Assembly (NCBI RefSeq): GCF_003932715.1
Contig: NZ_CP020700.1
Coordinates: forward strand, 2,688,501-2,752,500
Source: Streptomyces tsukubensis
Lineage (GTDB): Bacteria > Actinomycetota > Actinomycetes > Streptomycetales > Streptomycetaceae
Direction: 5' to 3'
Length of the DNA: 64,000 bases
The notes beneath the pieces are model-generated. The model worked only from the letters and a program-made list of their open reading frames with translations, was not told where the DNA came from and did no database searches. Shown here piece by piece: positions 8,301-17,217 of the stretch. The position numbers were made by a program, and so were the translations under genes. Every line of letters begins with the position of its first letter. Position 1 is the first letter of the stretch.

Positions 8301-8316
8301 ACTGGTCTACACCAGT
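8301..8316. promoter_or_regulatory. DasR operator (dre site) at nagF/nagE1
   Basis: ACTGGTCTACACCAGT matches the DasR response element consensus (AnTGGTCTAGACCAnT) with one changed central base. It lies in the intergenic region between the divergent nagF and nagE1, 49 bases before the nagE1 start. DasR is the GntR-family GlcNAc repressor of Streptomyces, released by glucosamine-6-phosphate. Confidence 0.85.
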
Positions 8317-8364
8317 CTGCGCAAGCTGCCAAACCAGGCCCAGTTCAGCCCGGGAGGAGAGGCG

Positions 8365-9660
8365 ATGGCGTCCGAGAGCGTAGCGACCCGAGGACGGTCC
8401 CCGTGGAGCGGATTCTTCCAGGGGCTCCAGAAAATGGGGCGCAGCCTCCAGTTGCCCATCGCCGTCCTGCCCGCCGCGGGGATCATCAACCGGCTGGGGC
8501 AGCCGGACGTCTTCGGCGCCGAGGGGCTGGGCTGGAACGACGTCGCCAAGGTGATGGCGGGGGCGGGCGGGGCGCTGCTCGACCCCGAGCTGGGACTGCC
8601 GCTGCTGTTCTGTGTGGGCGTGGCCATCGGTATGGCGAAGAAGTCGGACGGTTCGACCGCGCTCGCCGCGGTCGCGGGCTTCCTGGTCTACCGGGGGGTG
8701 CTGCGCCAGTTCCCGATCGACTGCACGCCCGGGTCCTCGGCGGTGGCGGCGGGCTGCAAGCATGTGGACGGGACGTTCACCCTCTTCCAGTACCAGAATC
8801 CGGGGGTCTTCGGCGGCATCGTGATGGGGCTGCTGGCGGCGTACTTCTGGCAGCGGTTCCACCGCACCAAGCTGGTGGACTGGCTGGGCTTCTTCAACGG
8901 GCGCCGGCTGGTGCCGATCATCATGGCGTTCGTGGCGATCGCGTTCGCCGCGCTCTGTCTGTGGATCTGGCCGCCGATCGGTACGGGGCTGGAGAACTTC
9001 AGCGACTGGCTGGTCGGGCTCGGCGCCTGGGGTTCGGGCATCTTCGGCCTCGCGAACCGGGCGCTGCTGGTGATCGGACTGCACCAGTTCCTGAATGTGC
9101 CGATCTGGTTCCAGCTGGGGAGCTACACCAAACCCGACGGCACGGTGGTGCACGGCGACATCACGATGTTCCTGGCGGGCGACCCGAACGCGGGCCAGTT
9201 CACCAGCGGCTTCTTCCCGATCATGATGTTCGCGCTGCCGGCCGCGGCGCTGGCGATCACGCATACGGCCTTCCCGCACCGCCGCAAGGAGGTCGGCGGG
9301 CTGATGCTCTCGGTGGCGCTGACGTCCCTGGTCACCGGCATCACCGAACCCATCGAGTACTCGTTCCTCTTCGTGGCCCCGGTGCTGTACGCCATCCATG
9401 CGGTGCTCACGGGTGTCTCGATGGCCGTGACCTGGGCCTTCGGCGTCCATGACGGATTCAGCTTCTCGGCGGGCCTGATCGACTACGTGATCAACTGGAG
9501 TCTGGCGACCAAACCGTGGCTGATCATTCCGATCGGACTCTGTTTCGCGGTGGTCTACTACGTGATCTTCCGCTTTGCGATCACGGTCTTCAATCTGCCG
9601 ACGCCGGGGCGTGAGCCGGAGGACGTGGGCGAGCAGCAGGAGAAGGACAACATCAAGTAG
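8365..9660 (+). CDS. nagE1: PTS EIIC permease, GlcNAc family
   Basis: Membrane permease of 431 residues that takes up and phosphorylates a sugar, probably N-acetylglucosamine, with NagF as its IIB partner. MGRSLQLPIAVLPAAGIINR at the start, KKSDGSTALAAVAGFLV, and ITEPIEYSFLF are hallmark EIIC Glc-family blocks. About ten membrane helices are present. There is no IIB or IIA domain, in contrast to NagE of E. coli. It is 54% or so alike by eye to the next permease gene, which suggests a tandem duplication. The symbol nagE1 rests on order relative to nagF. Confidence 0.85.
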   Translation: MASESVATRGRSPWSGFFQGLQKMGRSLQLPIAVLPAAGIINRLGQPDVFGAEGLGWNDVAKVMAGAGGALLDPELGLPLLFCVGVAIGMAKKSDGSTALAAVAGFLVYRGVLRQFPIDCTPGSSAVAAGCKHVDGTFTLFQYQNPGVFGGIVMGLLAAYFWQRFHRTKLVDWLGFFNGRRLVPIIMAFVAIAFAALCLWIWPPIGTGLENFSDWLVGLGAWGSGIFGLANRALLVIGLHQFLNVPIWFQLGSYTKPDGTVVHGDITMFLAGDPNAGQFTSGFFPIMMFALPAAALAITHTAFPHRRKEVGGLMLSVALTSLVTGITEPIEYSFLFVAPVLYAIHAVLTGVSMAVTWAFGVHDGFSFSAGLIDYVINWSLATKPWLIIPIGLCFAVVYYVIFRFAITVFNLPTPGREPEDVGEQQEKDNIK

Positions 9661-9711
9661 CGAAGGGCGAACAGCGGTCGGTGCGCGGCGGTTTCGCGCC
9701 ACCGGCCACGG

Positions 9712-9745
9712 GCCCCGGATCCCCGCGGACGGCGGGGGCCGGGGC
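9712..9745 (+). terminator. Terminator after nagE1
   Basis: GCCCCGG and CCCCGC pair with GCGGGG and CCGGGGC, and the stem is followed by TTTTCC. It lies about 50 bases after the nagE1 stop and separates it from nagE2. Confidence 0.85.
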
Positions 9746-9866
9746 TTTTCCGTGTCCGGGCCCCATCCGGAACCAAGTGCGCCCGTTGTCCGAATTGTTA
9801 CCTATGCTCCACGCCACAGAATTTGAAGGTTTCTTATCTATCCCCGACCCGTACACCCGTGCTACA

Positions 9867-9882
9867 ACAGGTCTAAACCACT
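9867..9882. promoter_or_regulatory. DasR operator 1 upstream of nagE2
   Basis: ACAGGTCTAAACCACT fits the dre consensus core GGTCTAAACC with imperfect outer bases. It is one of two adjacent sites, separated by a single base, about 140 bases before the nagE2 start. Confidence 0.75.
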
Positions 9883-9883
9883 C

Positions 9884-9899
9884 AGTGGTGTAGACCAGC
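9884..9899. promoter_or_regulatory. DasR operator 2 upstream of nagE2
   Basis: AGTGGTGTAGACCAGC contains TGGTGTAGACCA, a near-perfect dre palindrome. With its neighbour it forms a double operator, so nagE2 may be more tightly controlled than nagE1. Confidence 0.82.
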
Positions 9900-10022
9900 A
9901 GTGCCCTCGCCCGGCCGGTCCCACTCCCTGAGCTGGGTCGTTGTCGTACCCGTTCCCCTTGAGGCGTCGCCGTCCCCCCTGCCCTGCCGCACGGGCGCCG
10001 CCTTGCCCACTGGAGGAAGATC

Positions 10023-11288
<1,266 letters not shown>

Positions 11289-11321
11289 GACGCGGGAGCG
11301 ACGCTCCCCCTCCCGTACAAC

Positions 11322-11355
11322 GGAACGGCCCCGGGCGAGTGCCCGGGGCCGTTCC
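11322..11355 (+). terminator. Terminator after nagE2 (possibly bidirectional)
   Basis: GGAACGGCCCCGGGC pairs perfectly with GCCCGGGGCCGTTCC around loop GAGT. It lies between the convergent nagE2 and metallo-hydrolase genes and can serve both. Confidence 0.88.
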
Positions 11356-11392
11356 CGTATACGTACTTCCTGCGTTCCTGCGTTCCTGCGGG

Positions 11393-12148
11393 TCAGACGG
11401 TGTACGAGAGGCCCGCGGCGGCCAGCTCGACGCGCCCGCCGGGGAAGGCGGCGCGGGCGTCCGTGAGGTTCCGCTCGGCGTCGGTCCACGGCGGGATATG
11501 GGTGAGCAGCAGCCGGCCGACGTCGGCGCGCCGCGCCAGCTCCCCGGCCTCGCGGCCGTTGAGATGGAGGTCCGGGACGGTCTCCTTGCCGTACGTGAAC
11601 GACGCCTCGCACAGGAAGAGGTCGGCGTCCGCGGCCAGCTCGTACAGGGGCTCGCACACCCCGGTGTCACCGGAGTACGCCAGGGTCCGGCCGCCGTGCT
11701 CCAGCCGGATGCCGTACGCCTCGACGGGATGCGCGACGCGTTCGGCACGGACCGAGAAGGGCCCGATGTCGAAGCTGCCGGACTTCAGGGTGTGGAAGTC
11801 GAAGACCTCACTCATCGCGGAGGGGGAAGGCGTGTCCGCGTACGCCGTGGTCAGCCGGGCCTCCGTGCCCTCGGGGCCGTAGACCGGGATCGCCGGGCAG
11901 CGGCCGCCGTCGTGGCGGTAGTAGCGGGCGACGAAGTATCCGCACATGTCGATGCAGTGGTCGGCATGGAGATGGCTGAGGAAGATCGCGTCGAGGTCGT
12001 AGAGACCGATGTGGCGCTGCAACTCGCCGAGGGCACCGTTGCCCATGTCGAGGAGCAGCCGGAAGCCGTCGGCCTCGACGAGGTAGCTCGAACAGGCCGA
12101 ATCCACGGACGGAAACGACCCCGAGCAGCCGACGACGGTGAGCTTCAT
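11393..12148 (-). CDS. MBL-fold metallo-hydrolase (RNase Z-like)
   Basis: Cytoplasmic beta-lactamase-fold hydrolase of 251 residues. It begins MKLTVVGCSGSFPSVDSACS and has the dinuclear zinc motif SHLHADHCID (HxHxDH). GRTLAYSGDTG and LFLCEASF supply later metal ligands, and a late His is in LLLTHIPPW. It resembles tRNase Z and related cyclic-nucleotide phosphodiesterases, so the substrate is open. The ATG has AGGTTCCAGCTCT upstream, a weak ribosome site, but earlier starts add unlike sequence. Its place between the PTS genes and cysM is conserved in Streptomyces as I recall. Confidence 0.87.
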   Translation of the reverse strand: MKLTVVGCSGSFPSVDSACSSYLVEADGFRLLLDMGNGALGELQRHIGLYDLDAIFLSHLHADHCIDMCGYFVARYYRHDGGRCPAIPVYGPEGTEARLTTAYADTPSPSAMSEVFDFHTLKSGSFDIGPFSVRAERVAHPVEAYGIRLEHGGRTLAYSGDTGVCEPLYELAADADLFLCEASFTYGKETVPDLHLNGREAGELARRADVGRLLLTHIPPWTDAERNLTDARAAFPGGRVELAAAGLSYTV

Positions 12149-12423
12149 AGAGCTGGAACCTCCGTTGACGGGGAGGATGACAGGGGTGTCTGTGCTGTCT
12201 GTACTGAAGGGGCGGCACGCGGCCCCGCGGGGCGCGGGGGATGGTCTTGGTCGTGCGGTCCGTCGAGCGTAAAGCGCAAAAGGGGTGCCCGCTCCTCCAG
12301 GGCAGGCCGTTGTGGGGGAACTCACCTGGCCTGTCACCGATTCGGACGGCGCGGGGGCGCGCGGTGGGGCGCGACGGGGGCGGTGGCCGTGCGGGGCCGG
12401 GCGCTGCTCGGTACGGTCGAGGC

Positions 12424-12894
12424 GTGAACTCGTCGTGGTGGCCGTATCTGGCCGGGGCCGTGGTCCTGCTCGCGCTGCTGGTGGCGGTGGTGGATGCCCG
12501 GGGCCGGAGCGGCCGCACGGGAACGGGCCGCCGCCGCCCGGTCTCCCGCCGCCCCCCGTCCCGCCCGCCGGTCCTGCGGGCCCGCCGCCTGCGCCCCGGC
12601 GATATTTGGTGGGCGGAGGTCCCCTACGAGGACGGCCCGGGTTCGAAGGACCGCCCCTGTCTGGTCCTCTCGGTCTCGTCCACGACCGCCCGCGTCGCCA
12701 AGATCACCAGCCGCCGCAACGACACCCGCCCGGGGGTGATCCCCCTCCCCCCGGGCACGGTGGGCGACGCCCGCGACCGCCCGAGCTACCTGGAAACGGA
12801 CGAACTCCGCGACGTCCGCGTCTCGGCGTTCCGCCGGAAGGCGGGGACACTGCCGCCGGAGCTGTGGGGGCGGGTCCGCCACCTGGGCGGCTGA
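12424..12894 (+). CDS. Membrane-anchored PemK/MazF-fold protein
   Basis: 156 residues from GTG (VNSSWWPYLAGAVVLLALLV). A transmembrane helix at about 6-25 is followed by an Arg/Pro-rich linker. A MazF/PemK-like domain then starts RPGDIWWAEVPYEDGPGSKD, continuing RPCLVLSV and ending RRKAGTLPPELWGRV. MazF toxins cut RNA as dimers. The PGDIWWAEVP and RPCLVLS blocks are typical, but the membrane anchor is not, and no antitoxin-like gene precedes it. It may be a domesticated member rather than a toxin. There is no strong ribosome site. Confidence 0.72.
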   Translation: MNSSWWPYLAGAVVLLALLVAVVDARGRSGRTGTGRRRPVSRRPPSRPPVLRARRLRPGDIWWAEVPYEDGPGSKDRPCLVLSVSSTTARVAKITSRRNDTRPGVIPLPPGTVGDARDRPSYLETDELRDVRVSAFRRKAGTLPPELWGRVRHLGG

Positions 12895-12974
12895 CGCCGT
12901 CGGGCCCGGCCTCTGTGACATTCGGTGGGCGGAGCCGGCACAGGACGACGAACTCTGACGGCGCGCCCGGTGCG

Positions 12975-13280
12975 TCACACGGGCGGGGTGCCGGGCGGTG
13001 ACTTCGGGGTCGGCTTCGGCGGGTGCGGGCCCGGGTCCGGGGGGAGCTGAGGTTTGGGCTTGGCGTGCTTGCCCATCTCCAGCTTCCGGTGAGTGAGCCG
13101 GTAGATCCCGAGAGGCGGGAAGAGGACGACGCGGGGTGGGCAGTCAGCGAGGGCGCAGGCCGCGCAGAGGAGGTCCCGGCCGGTGGCGGTGATCCGGGAG
13201 ACCGTTACCGGCTCGCACCAGCAGGCTTCGCAGTGGGTGACATCGGTGGGGCTGCACCTGAAGTCGATGCTGAGGATCAT
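12975..13280 (-). CDS. Small Cys-rich protein of unknown function
   Basis: 101 residues from ATG (MILSIDFRCSPTDVTHCEAC). It has the Cys clusters CEACWC and CAACALADC, which could bind a zinc ion, and a basic Pro-rich tail (PPDPGPHPPKPTPKSPPG). The start overlaps the stop of the preceding gene by four bases (ATGA), which indicates translational coupling. It is the last gene of a row of five small genes running leftward from two XRE regulators. I do not recognise a family. Confidence 0.65.
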   Translation of the reverse strand: MILSIDFRCSPTDVTHCEACWCEPVTVSRITATGRDLLCAACALADCPPRVVLFPPLGIYRLTHRKLEMGKHAKPKPQLPPDPGPHPPKPTPKSPPGTPPV

Positions 13281-13447
13281 GCGGGGTCTCCGGAAGCGGT
13301 GAGGGCGTCGAGGATGTGCTCGGGGCAGGTGATGCGCCCGGGGTGGACTTCGACAGGTGCGGTGGTGCTGCGCCCGCAGACCCGACATTCGGCGTCGGGC
13401 GGCTTGAGCAGCGGGCGCAGGAGCCCCTCCCGGGTCACCGGATCCAC
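13277..13447 (-). CDS. Small zinc-ribbon-like protein
   Basis: 56 residues from GTG (VDPVTREGLLRPLLKPPDAE); a second GTG three codons later (13438) overlaps the upstream stop as GTGA and is an equally good start. CRVCGR and CPEH give a possible Cys3His zinc site. Both ends overlap neighbours, so the three genes 13746-12975 look translationally coupled. The function is unknown. Confidence 0.6.
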   Translation of the reverse strand: MDPVTREGLLRPLLKPPDAECRVCGRSTTAPVEVHPGRITCPEHILDALTASGDPA

Positions 13448-13746
13448 GTCCAAGCGGGCCCGGGCCGCACGGCCCGCACCGCGACCGGCCGCGGGAAGCG
13501 AAGCCCGTTCCGCGCGACGATCAGCCGCCAGGCCTCGGGCGGCGCGATGGTCCCCGTGGCGGTGGCGGTGGCCCGCTGCCGGAGGATCTCCTGCGCTTCG
13601 GTCTGGGAGGGGCTGGTCCAGGGCTGCGTCCACGGGTCGACGGCGGGATTCGGTCGTACGAGGACGATCACCAGGGGCTGACGCCTGCGGCGCGGGCTGA
13701 GGAAAGTCCGTAACCGGGCGAGCAGGGCGACGATAGGGTTCCGCAT
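13435..13746 (-). CDS. Small basic protein of unknown function
   Basis: 103 residues from ATG (MRNPIVALLARLRTFLSPRR); a TTG four codons upstream (13758) lies closer to the AAGGAG site. The N-terminal 35 residues form an amphipathic or weakly hydrophobic segment with a cluster of Arg, then a Thr/Ala/Pro-rich middle and APPEAWRLIVARNGLRFP. There are no Cys residues, unlike its partners. It is coupled by overlap to the next small gene. I do not recognise it. Confidence 0.6.
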   Translation of the reverse strand: MRNPIVALLARLRTFLSPRRRRQPLVIVLVRPNPAVDPWTQPWTSPSQTEAQEILRQRATATATGTIAPPEAWRLIVARNGLRFPRPVAVRAVRPGPAWTWIR

Positions 13747-13783
13747 ACGGCGGATCAACTCCTTGTGTGAGTTGGTTGGTTGA

Positions 13784-13819
13784 GCCCCGAACGGACCGGT
13801 GGTGCGGTCCTTCGGGGCG
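13784..13819. terminator. Hairpin between small-gene groups
   Basis: GCCCCGAA and GGACC pair with GGTCC and TTCGGGGC (one bulge), followed by GTTTTG on the plus strand. On the minus strand it lies 35 bases after the promoterless gap from the 62-residue gene, so it may end that transcript, although its T-run points the other way. Confidence 0.55.
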
Positions 13820-13930
13820 TTTTGTGTACGTGGGGGTGGGGGGTCCCGGCCCCGCGCCGGGGGTCGTTTACGGGGCCGGGACCGTTTCCCGTACGCGGGG
13901 CATTTGGGGCTGCGGCGCGTACGGGAGCTT

Positions 13931-14119
13931 TCAGTGCCCGGTGCGCTGGGGGATCTTGCGCGGGGCGGGGCACTCGGGGTGCGCGTAGAGGGAGGGCCGG
14001 GCCCCGGACGCGGAGAACCCGAGCATCACGAGGTTCTCCGAGGTCGGTTCGACGGGCCTGTCGCAGTAGACGCAGTATTCGGGAGGCGGACCGGGTACGG
14101 AATCGGGGCCGCCGGTCAT
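13931..14119 (-). CDS. Small CxxC zinc-finger-like protein
   Basis: 62 residues from ATG (MTGGPDSVPGPPPEYCVYCD) with GGAGG seven bases upstream. CVYC and HPEC form a likely zinc site around a short beta region (LVMLGFSASGARPSLYAHPE). The start codon overlaps the stop of the 79-residue gene as ATGA. It is small, single-domain and unknown. Confidence 0.68.
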   Translation of the reverse strand: MTGGPDSVPGPPPEYCVYCDRPVEPTSENLVMLGFSASGARPSLYAHPECPAPRKIPQRTGH

Positions 14120-14355
14120 GGCCGGGCCTCCGACGGCGAGTCGCGGTCGGGGCAGACTGAAGCGCCGCAGCGACACGGTGGCCACGTCAGCGCGGACCGG
14201 ATCCCGGGCGGTGGTGAGCCGTGGTCGGTGGCAACCACACCCCACTTGCGCGCCGACTGTTGATCGGGGAACCCACGGAGGGAGGAGCCCTCGGCAACGT
14301 CGGCAGGGGGCAGCTCGCCGGGCGGCGCGGAGCGCCGGTGGGTAGGGTGAGCCAT
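14116..14355 (-). CDS. Small Cys-containing protein of unknown function
   Basis: 79 residues from ATG (MAHPTHRRSAPPGELPPADV) with AGGAG eight bases upstream, a good site that decides the start. The C-terminus has CRCGASVCPD, which may bind metal. KWGVVATDHGSPPPG is a conserved-looking core. It is the first gene of the small-gene row and lies just downstream of an XRE/TPR regulator and its terminator. Confidence 0.66.
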   Translation of the reverse strand: MAHPTHRRSAPPGELPPADVAEGSSLRGFPDQQSARKWGVVATDHGSPPPGIRSALTWPPCRCGASVCPDRDSPSEARP

Positions 14356-14444
14356 GTCGTCAACTCCTGGTTGATGGCCACGCCCCCGGACCGCTACGAC
14401 GGTCGCGGGGGTCCTGTGTGTCCGTCAGGATGCCGACATGAAAG

Positions 14445-14480
14445 GGCCGGAACTATCAGGAATGACTGATAGCTCCGGCC
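14445..14480 (-). terminator. Terminator of the XRE/TPR regulator
   Basis: On the minus strand GGCCGGAGCTATCA pairs with TGATAGTTCCGGCC (one wobble), followed by CTTTCAT. It separates the regulator gene from the small-gene row. Confidence 0.75.
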
Positions 14481-14496
14481 GTAACCTCGCGCCGAG

Positions 14497-15681
14497 TCAC
14501 ATACCCAGCCAGGTACCGAAAGCGCTGAATGCCTGCGGCATGGAACGCTTCGACGACTCCAGTCCCCGATAGGTCTCACGGACCGTGGAGTGGTACCGAG
14601 TCTGTTGGGGGGCGATCTCGCGTGCCGACTGGAGGTTCTTGAACGCCGCTTTGGTGTGCCCGGTCCACATCTGGGCGCGTGCTACCTCCGCGTGGTGATG
14701 GGCGAGCCTGGACGGCGGCCACCGGTCCGGGATGGCGATTTCCTCGGCCGACCGTACGGCTTCCGGGTAGAGGTCCAGCTCGGCGAGCACGCTCACGCGA
14801 TGGACGCCTACGTTGGTGGGCCCGAACGACAACCAGTGATCCTTCTCGGCAGGCCCGGTCCGCAGCGCGATCCGTTCGGCCTCTTGGAGGTGCCCCTCGG
14901 CTGACTCCCGGTCCTTCTTCCGCCCTGCCAGCACGGCCGCGCCCAGGTGCAGCTGGCCGCGTACGACATCCAGCTCGCGCCCGGAGTCCGCCTGGTCGAG
15001 CCGCAGCATTCCCAGGTCGATGAGCCGCCGACCGCGCTCGTAGTTGCTGGCCCGCAGGTAGGCCAGGGCCCGGAAGTACTGCCGCATGCCGCCCAAGACG
15101 GGGTCGGACGCCCGCTCGGAGGCCCATTCCATCCGGTCGAGCGCAACGGTGCACAGGTCGTGATAGCCGAGTTTGGTCGTGACGTCGTAGGCGGCGCGGT
15201 AGGTGCTGGCGAGCCGTGCCCAGCTCCGGCTGTCGGACCCCGTGTGGGCGACGGCCGTCGCCTCGTAGATCAGCCCGGGTAGTTCGGCTGCGGCCTTCTT
15301 GATGTTCCCGGCCCGCACCATCGCGCACAGGGCTTCTGCATGCGCCGAAAGTTCGCTCTCCGGCCGGGGTGGCACACCGGAGTCCTGCCGCAGGTCGTAG
15401 GCATCCAGTGCCTCGCGGATCGGGTTTATCAAGGCGTCGAGCTGGTCGCGCCGCAGTTCGTCGATGTACGGCTGTCCGGAAAGGTCGGTGACGGACACGG
15501 ACAGGGCACGTGCCAGTGCGCCCAGAACTGATGGGCTGACGGGAAGAATCCCCTGCTCGACCTTGGTAACGGTGCTGTACGAGACGTTCGCGCGGCTGGC
15601 CAGCTCTCGCTGCGTCAGATGGCGGATTTTCCGGGTATGGGCAATGCGGGCGCCGGTGTGGATCGGCTTGCTTGGCGACAT
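14497..15681 (-). CDS. XRE-family regulator with TPR-like C-terminal domain
   Basis: 394 residues. An N-terminal helix-turn-helix at about 10-65 includes LTQRELASRANVSYSTVTKV and EQGILPVSPSVLGALARAL, and ends with SVTDLSG. The rest is Ala/Leu-rich helical and fits TPR repeats (YRAAYDVTTKLGYHDLC, YLRASNYERGRRLIDLG). Such Streptomyces regulators resemble Rgg/PlcR-type or SARP-associated sensors whose TPR part binds a small ligand or peptide. It lies downstream of a second XRE/TPR gene in the same direction, with 78 bases between them. Confidence 0.85.
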   Translation of the reverse strand: MSPSKPIHTGARIAHTRKIRHLTQRELASRANVSYSTVTKVEQGILPVSPSVLGALARALSVSVTDLSGQPYIDELRRDQLDALINPIREALDAYDLRQDSGVPPRPESELSAHAEALCAMVRAGNIKKAAAELPGLIYEATAVAHTGSDSRSWARLASTYRAAYDVTTKLGYHDLCTVALDRMEWASERASDPVLGGMRQYFRALAYLRASNYERGRRLIDLGMLRLDQADSGRELDVVRGQLHLGAAVLAGRKKDRESAEGHLQEAERIALRTGPAEKDHWLSFGPTNVGVHRVSVLAELDLYPEAVRSAEEIAIPDRWPPSRLAHHHAEVARAQMWTGHTKAAFKNLQSAREIAPQQTRYHSTVRETYRGLESSKRSMPQAFSAFGTWLGM

Positions 15682-15759
15682 TCGCGTCTCCAGTTCTGCA
15701 TCGACACAGGAAACGGTATCCGTACGCCGCCCCCACGGGCTCCAACTCCGTTGATGTGC

Positions 15760-17022
15760 CTACCCGAACCGGACACTCCGCGGCAGTCCCAGCTTGACTG
15801 CCAGTTCCGAGGCCCTCCGGCGGCGGGAGGGGCTCCGGCTCTCGGTCTCCTCCATCACGATCGTCTTGGCATAGCCGTTGTACTTGATGGTCTCGGGCGC
15901 GGCCTCGTGCGCGCGGGACAGGATCGCCAGCGCGGCATCGGGCTGACCGTCGAGCTGATAGCCGCGCGCCTCTTCGATCCGGTGGCGGGCCCGGCGGGGC
16001 CGGGAAGGGATGGGCACGGCATCGGAGGCTGCCGCCTGCCGGACCGCCTCACCCGCCTGACGCAGTTCGACGGCGACGGTGACCGCATGGGCGCCCATGA
16101 TCGCGCGAGAGAAGCTGGTGACCGGATGGAAGTACGCCTCCGGCAGGCGACGGGCCATGGCGTCGGCCCGGTCCCAGTACCGCCAGGCCGTACCGGCGTC
16201 ACTGCGGCAGGCAGCGGTGTACCCCGCTTCAAAAGTGAGGGCGCCGGCGATGGCGAGGACATCGTCCCCGGCATCGGGAAGCAGCGGCTCCAAGTAGTCG
16301 AGGGCGGCATTGGTGACGGCGTCAGCGGCGTCGAAGTGGGCCGGGCCTTCGTCACGGTGGGCCTGCGCGCTCAGCCAGGCAGCCACTCCGATGGTGTGCG
16401 GGTCCTCGGATTCCTGCGCGGTGACCATGCCGCGTTCGGCCACCCGCCACAGCAGAGCTGCGTCCGATTGGTAGGCGAGAAAGAACTGGGCGAGTGAGTA
16501 CACCTCGGACAGCACGGCTTGAGCGGACCGCCTTTGAGTGGCCGTGCCGACCTGGCGCGCCGCCGACTGCGCGTCACGGATCAGTTCCGGCAGAAGAGCA
16601 CCCACCACTTCGCGGTGTTCGGGAGAGGAGTGCCGTGCCGCCCAGGCTCGCGCGAGCCGGGCCGTCAGATGGGCGGTCGGGGGCGCCTCCCGGTCGGCAC
16701 CCAACGTCAGTGCGTCGACCGCCGCCCGTACGGCACCGAGCCGAGGGTGTCCCGGTCCGGCGAAGAGTTGCACGCTGACGGACTGGTCCCCGGTCAGCTC
16801 CGAAAGATCCCGCAATCGCAGGATCTCCGCGAGCCGGAGGACGGCGTCCAGCTTCGGCGTCTTCAGCCGCCCCGTCTCCAACGCCTTCACCCATGAGCCG
16901 TTCCGGCCCATCAGTCCGCCGAGTTGGTCGCGGGTCAGTCCCTTGCGGGTACGGAGGATCTGGAGGCGCTGCCCGAAGGCGAGCGGGTCGGCGTACGGGT
17001 CCGGGACGGCACGAGGTGACAC
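15760..17022 (-). CDS. XRE-family regulator with TPR-like C-terminal domain
   Basis: 420 residues from GTG (VSPRAVPDPYADPLAFGQRL) with a GAGAGAGG site. The helix-turn-helix at about 16-75 includes LTRDQLGGLMGRNGSWVKAL and ETGRLKTPKLDAVLRLAEIL. A long helical TPR-like region follows (RRSAQAVLSEVYSLAQFFLA, LARAWAARHSSPEHREVV). It is divergent from the flavoprotein gene, so it may regulate it through the shared 195-bp region, which contains one copy of a direct repeat. It shares architecture but little sequence with the neighbouring regulator. Confidence 0.85.
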   Translation of the reverse strand: MSPRAVPDPYADPLAFGQRLQILRTRKGLTRDQLGGLMGRNGSWVKALETGRLKTPKLDAVLRLAEILRLRDLSELTGDQSVSVQLFAGPGHPRLGAVRAAVDALTLGADREAPPTAHLTARLARAWAARHSSPEHREVVGALLPELIRDAQSAARQVGTATQRRSAQAVLSEVYSLAQFFLAYQSDAALLWRVAERGMVTAQESEDPHTIGVAAWLSAQAHRDEGPAHFDAADAVTNAALDYLEPLLPDAGDDVLAIAGALTFEAGYTAACRSDAGTAWRYWDRADAMARRLPEAYFHPVTSFSRAIMGAHAVTVAVELRQAGEAVRQAAASDAVPIPSRPRRARHRIEEARGYQLDGQPDAALAILSRAHEAAPETIKYNGYAKTIVMEETESRSPSRRRRASELAVKLGLPRSVRFG

Positions 17023-17053
17023 GGCCTTGCCTCTCTCCCGAGCAGCAACAGCA

Positions 17054-17096
17054 CGACTCCGTCAGGGTAAGAGGCACAGCGCGGCTTCTGTGAGCG
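17054..17096. repeat. Direct repeat copy A flanking the flavoprotein gene
   Basis: CGACTCCGTCAGGGTAAG followed by ACAGCGCGGCTTCTGTGAGCG. Copy B at 17808-17848 is about 85% identical by eye. It lies just upstream of the regulator start on one side and 120 bases from the flavoprotein start on the other. It could be a promoter/operator or the scar of a duplication. Confidence 0.7.
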
Positions 17097-17217
17097 TTGC
17101 CCGTGCATTCACCCCGCACGGAGACCGCGTCGTGCCGACAGTCCGGTGACGATCCCGGTGACGTGCTGTCCCTCCGCCTGCTTGCGGACCGTCGCTCTGT
17201 GTTGTGAACTGCGCGCA

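Noticed and set aside
12424..12894. Toxin-antitoxin system
   Set aside because: A MazF-like domain alone is not enough; there is no antitoxin gene, so it is not annotated as a TA system.
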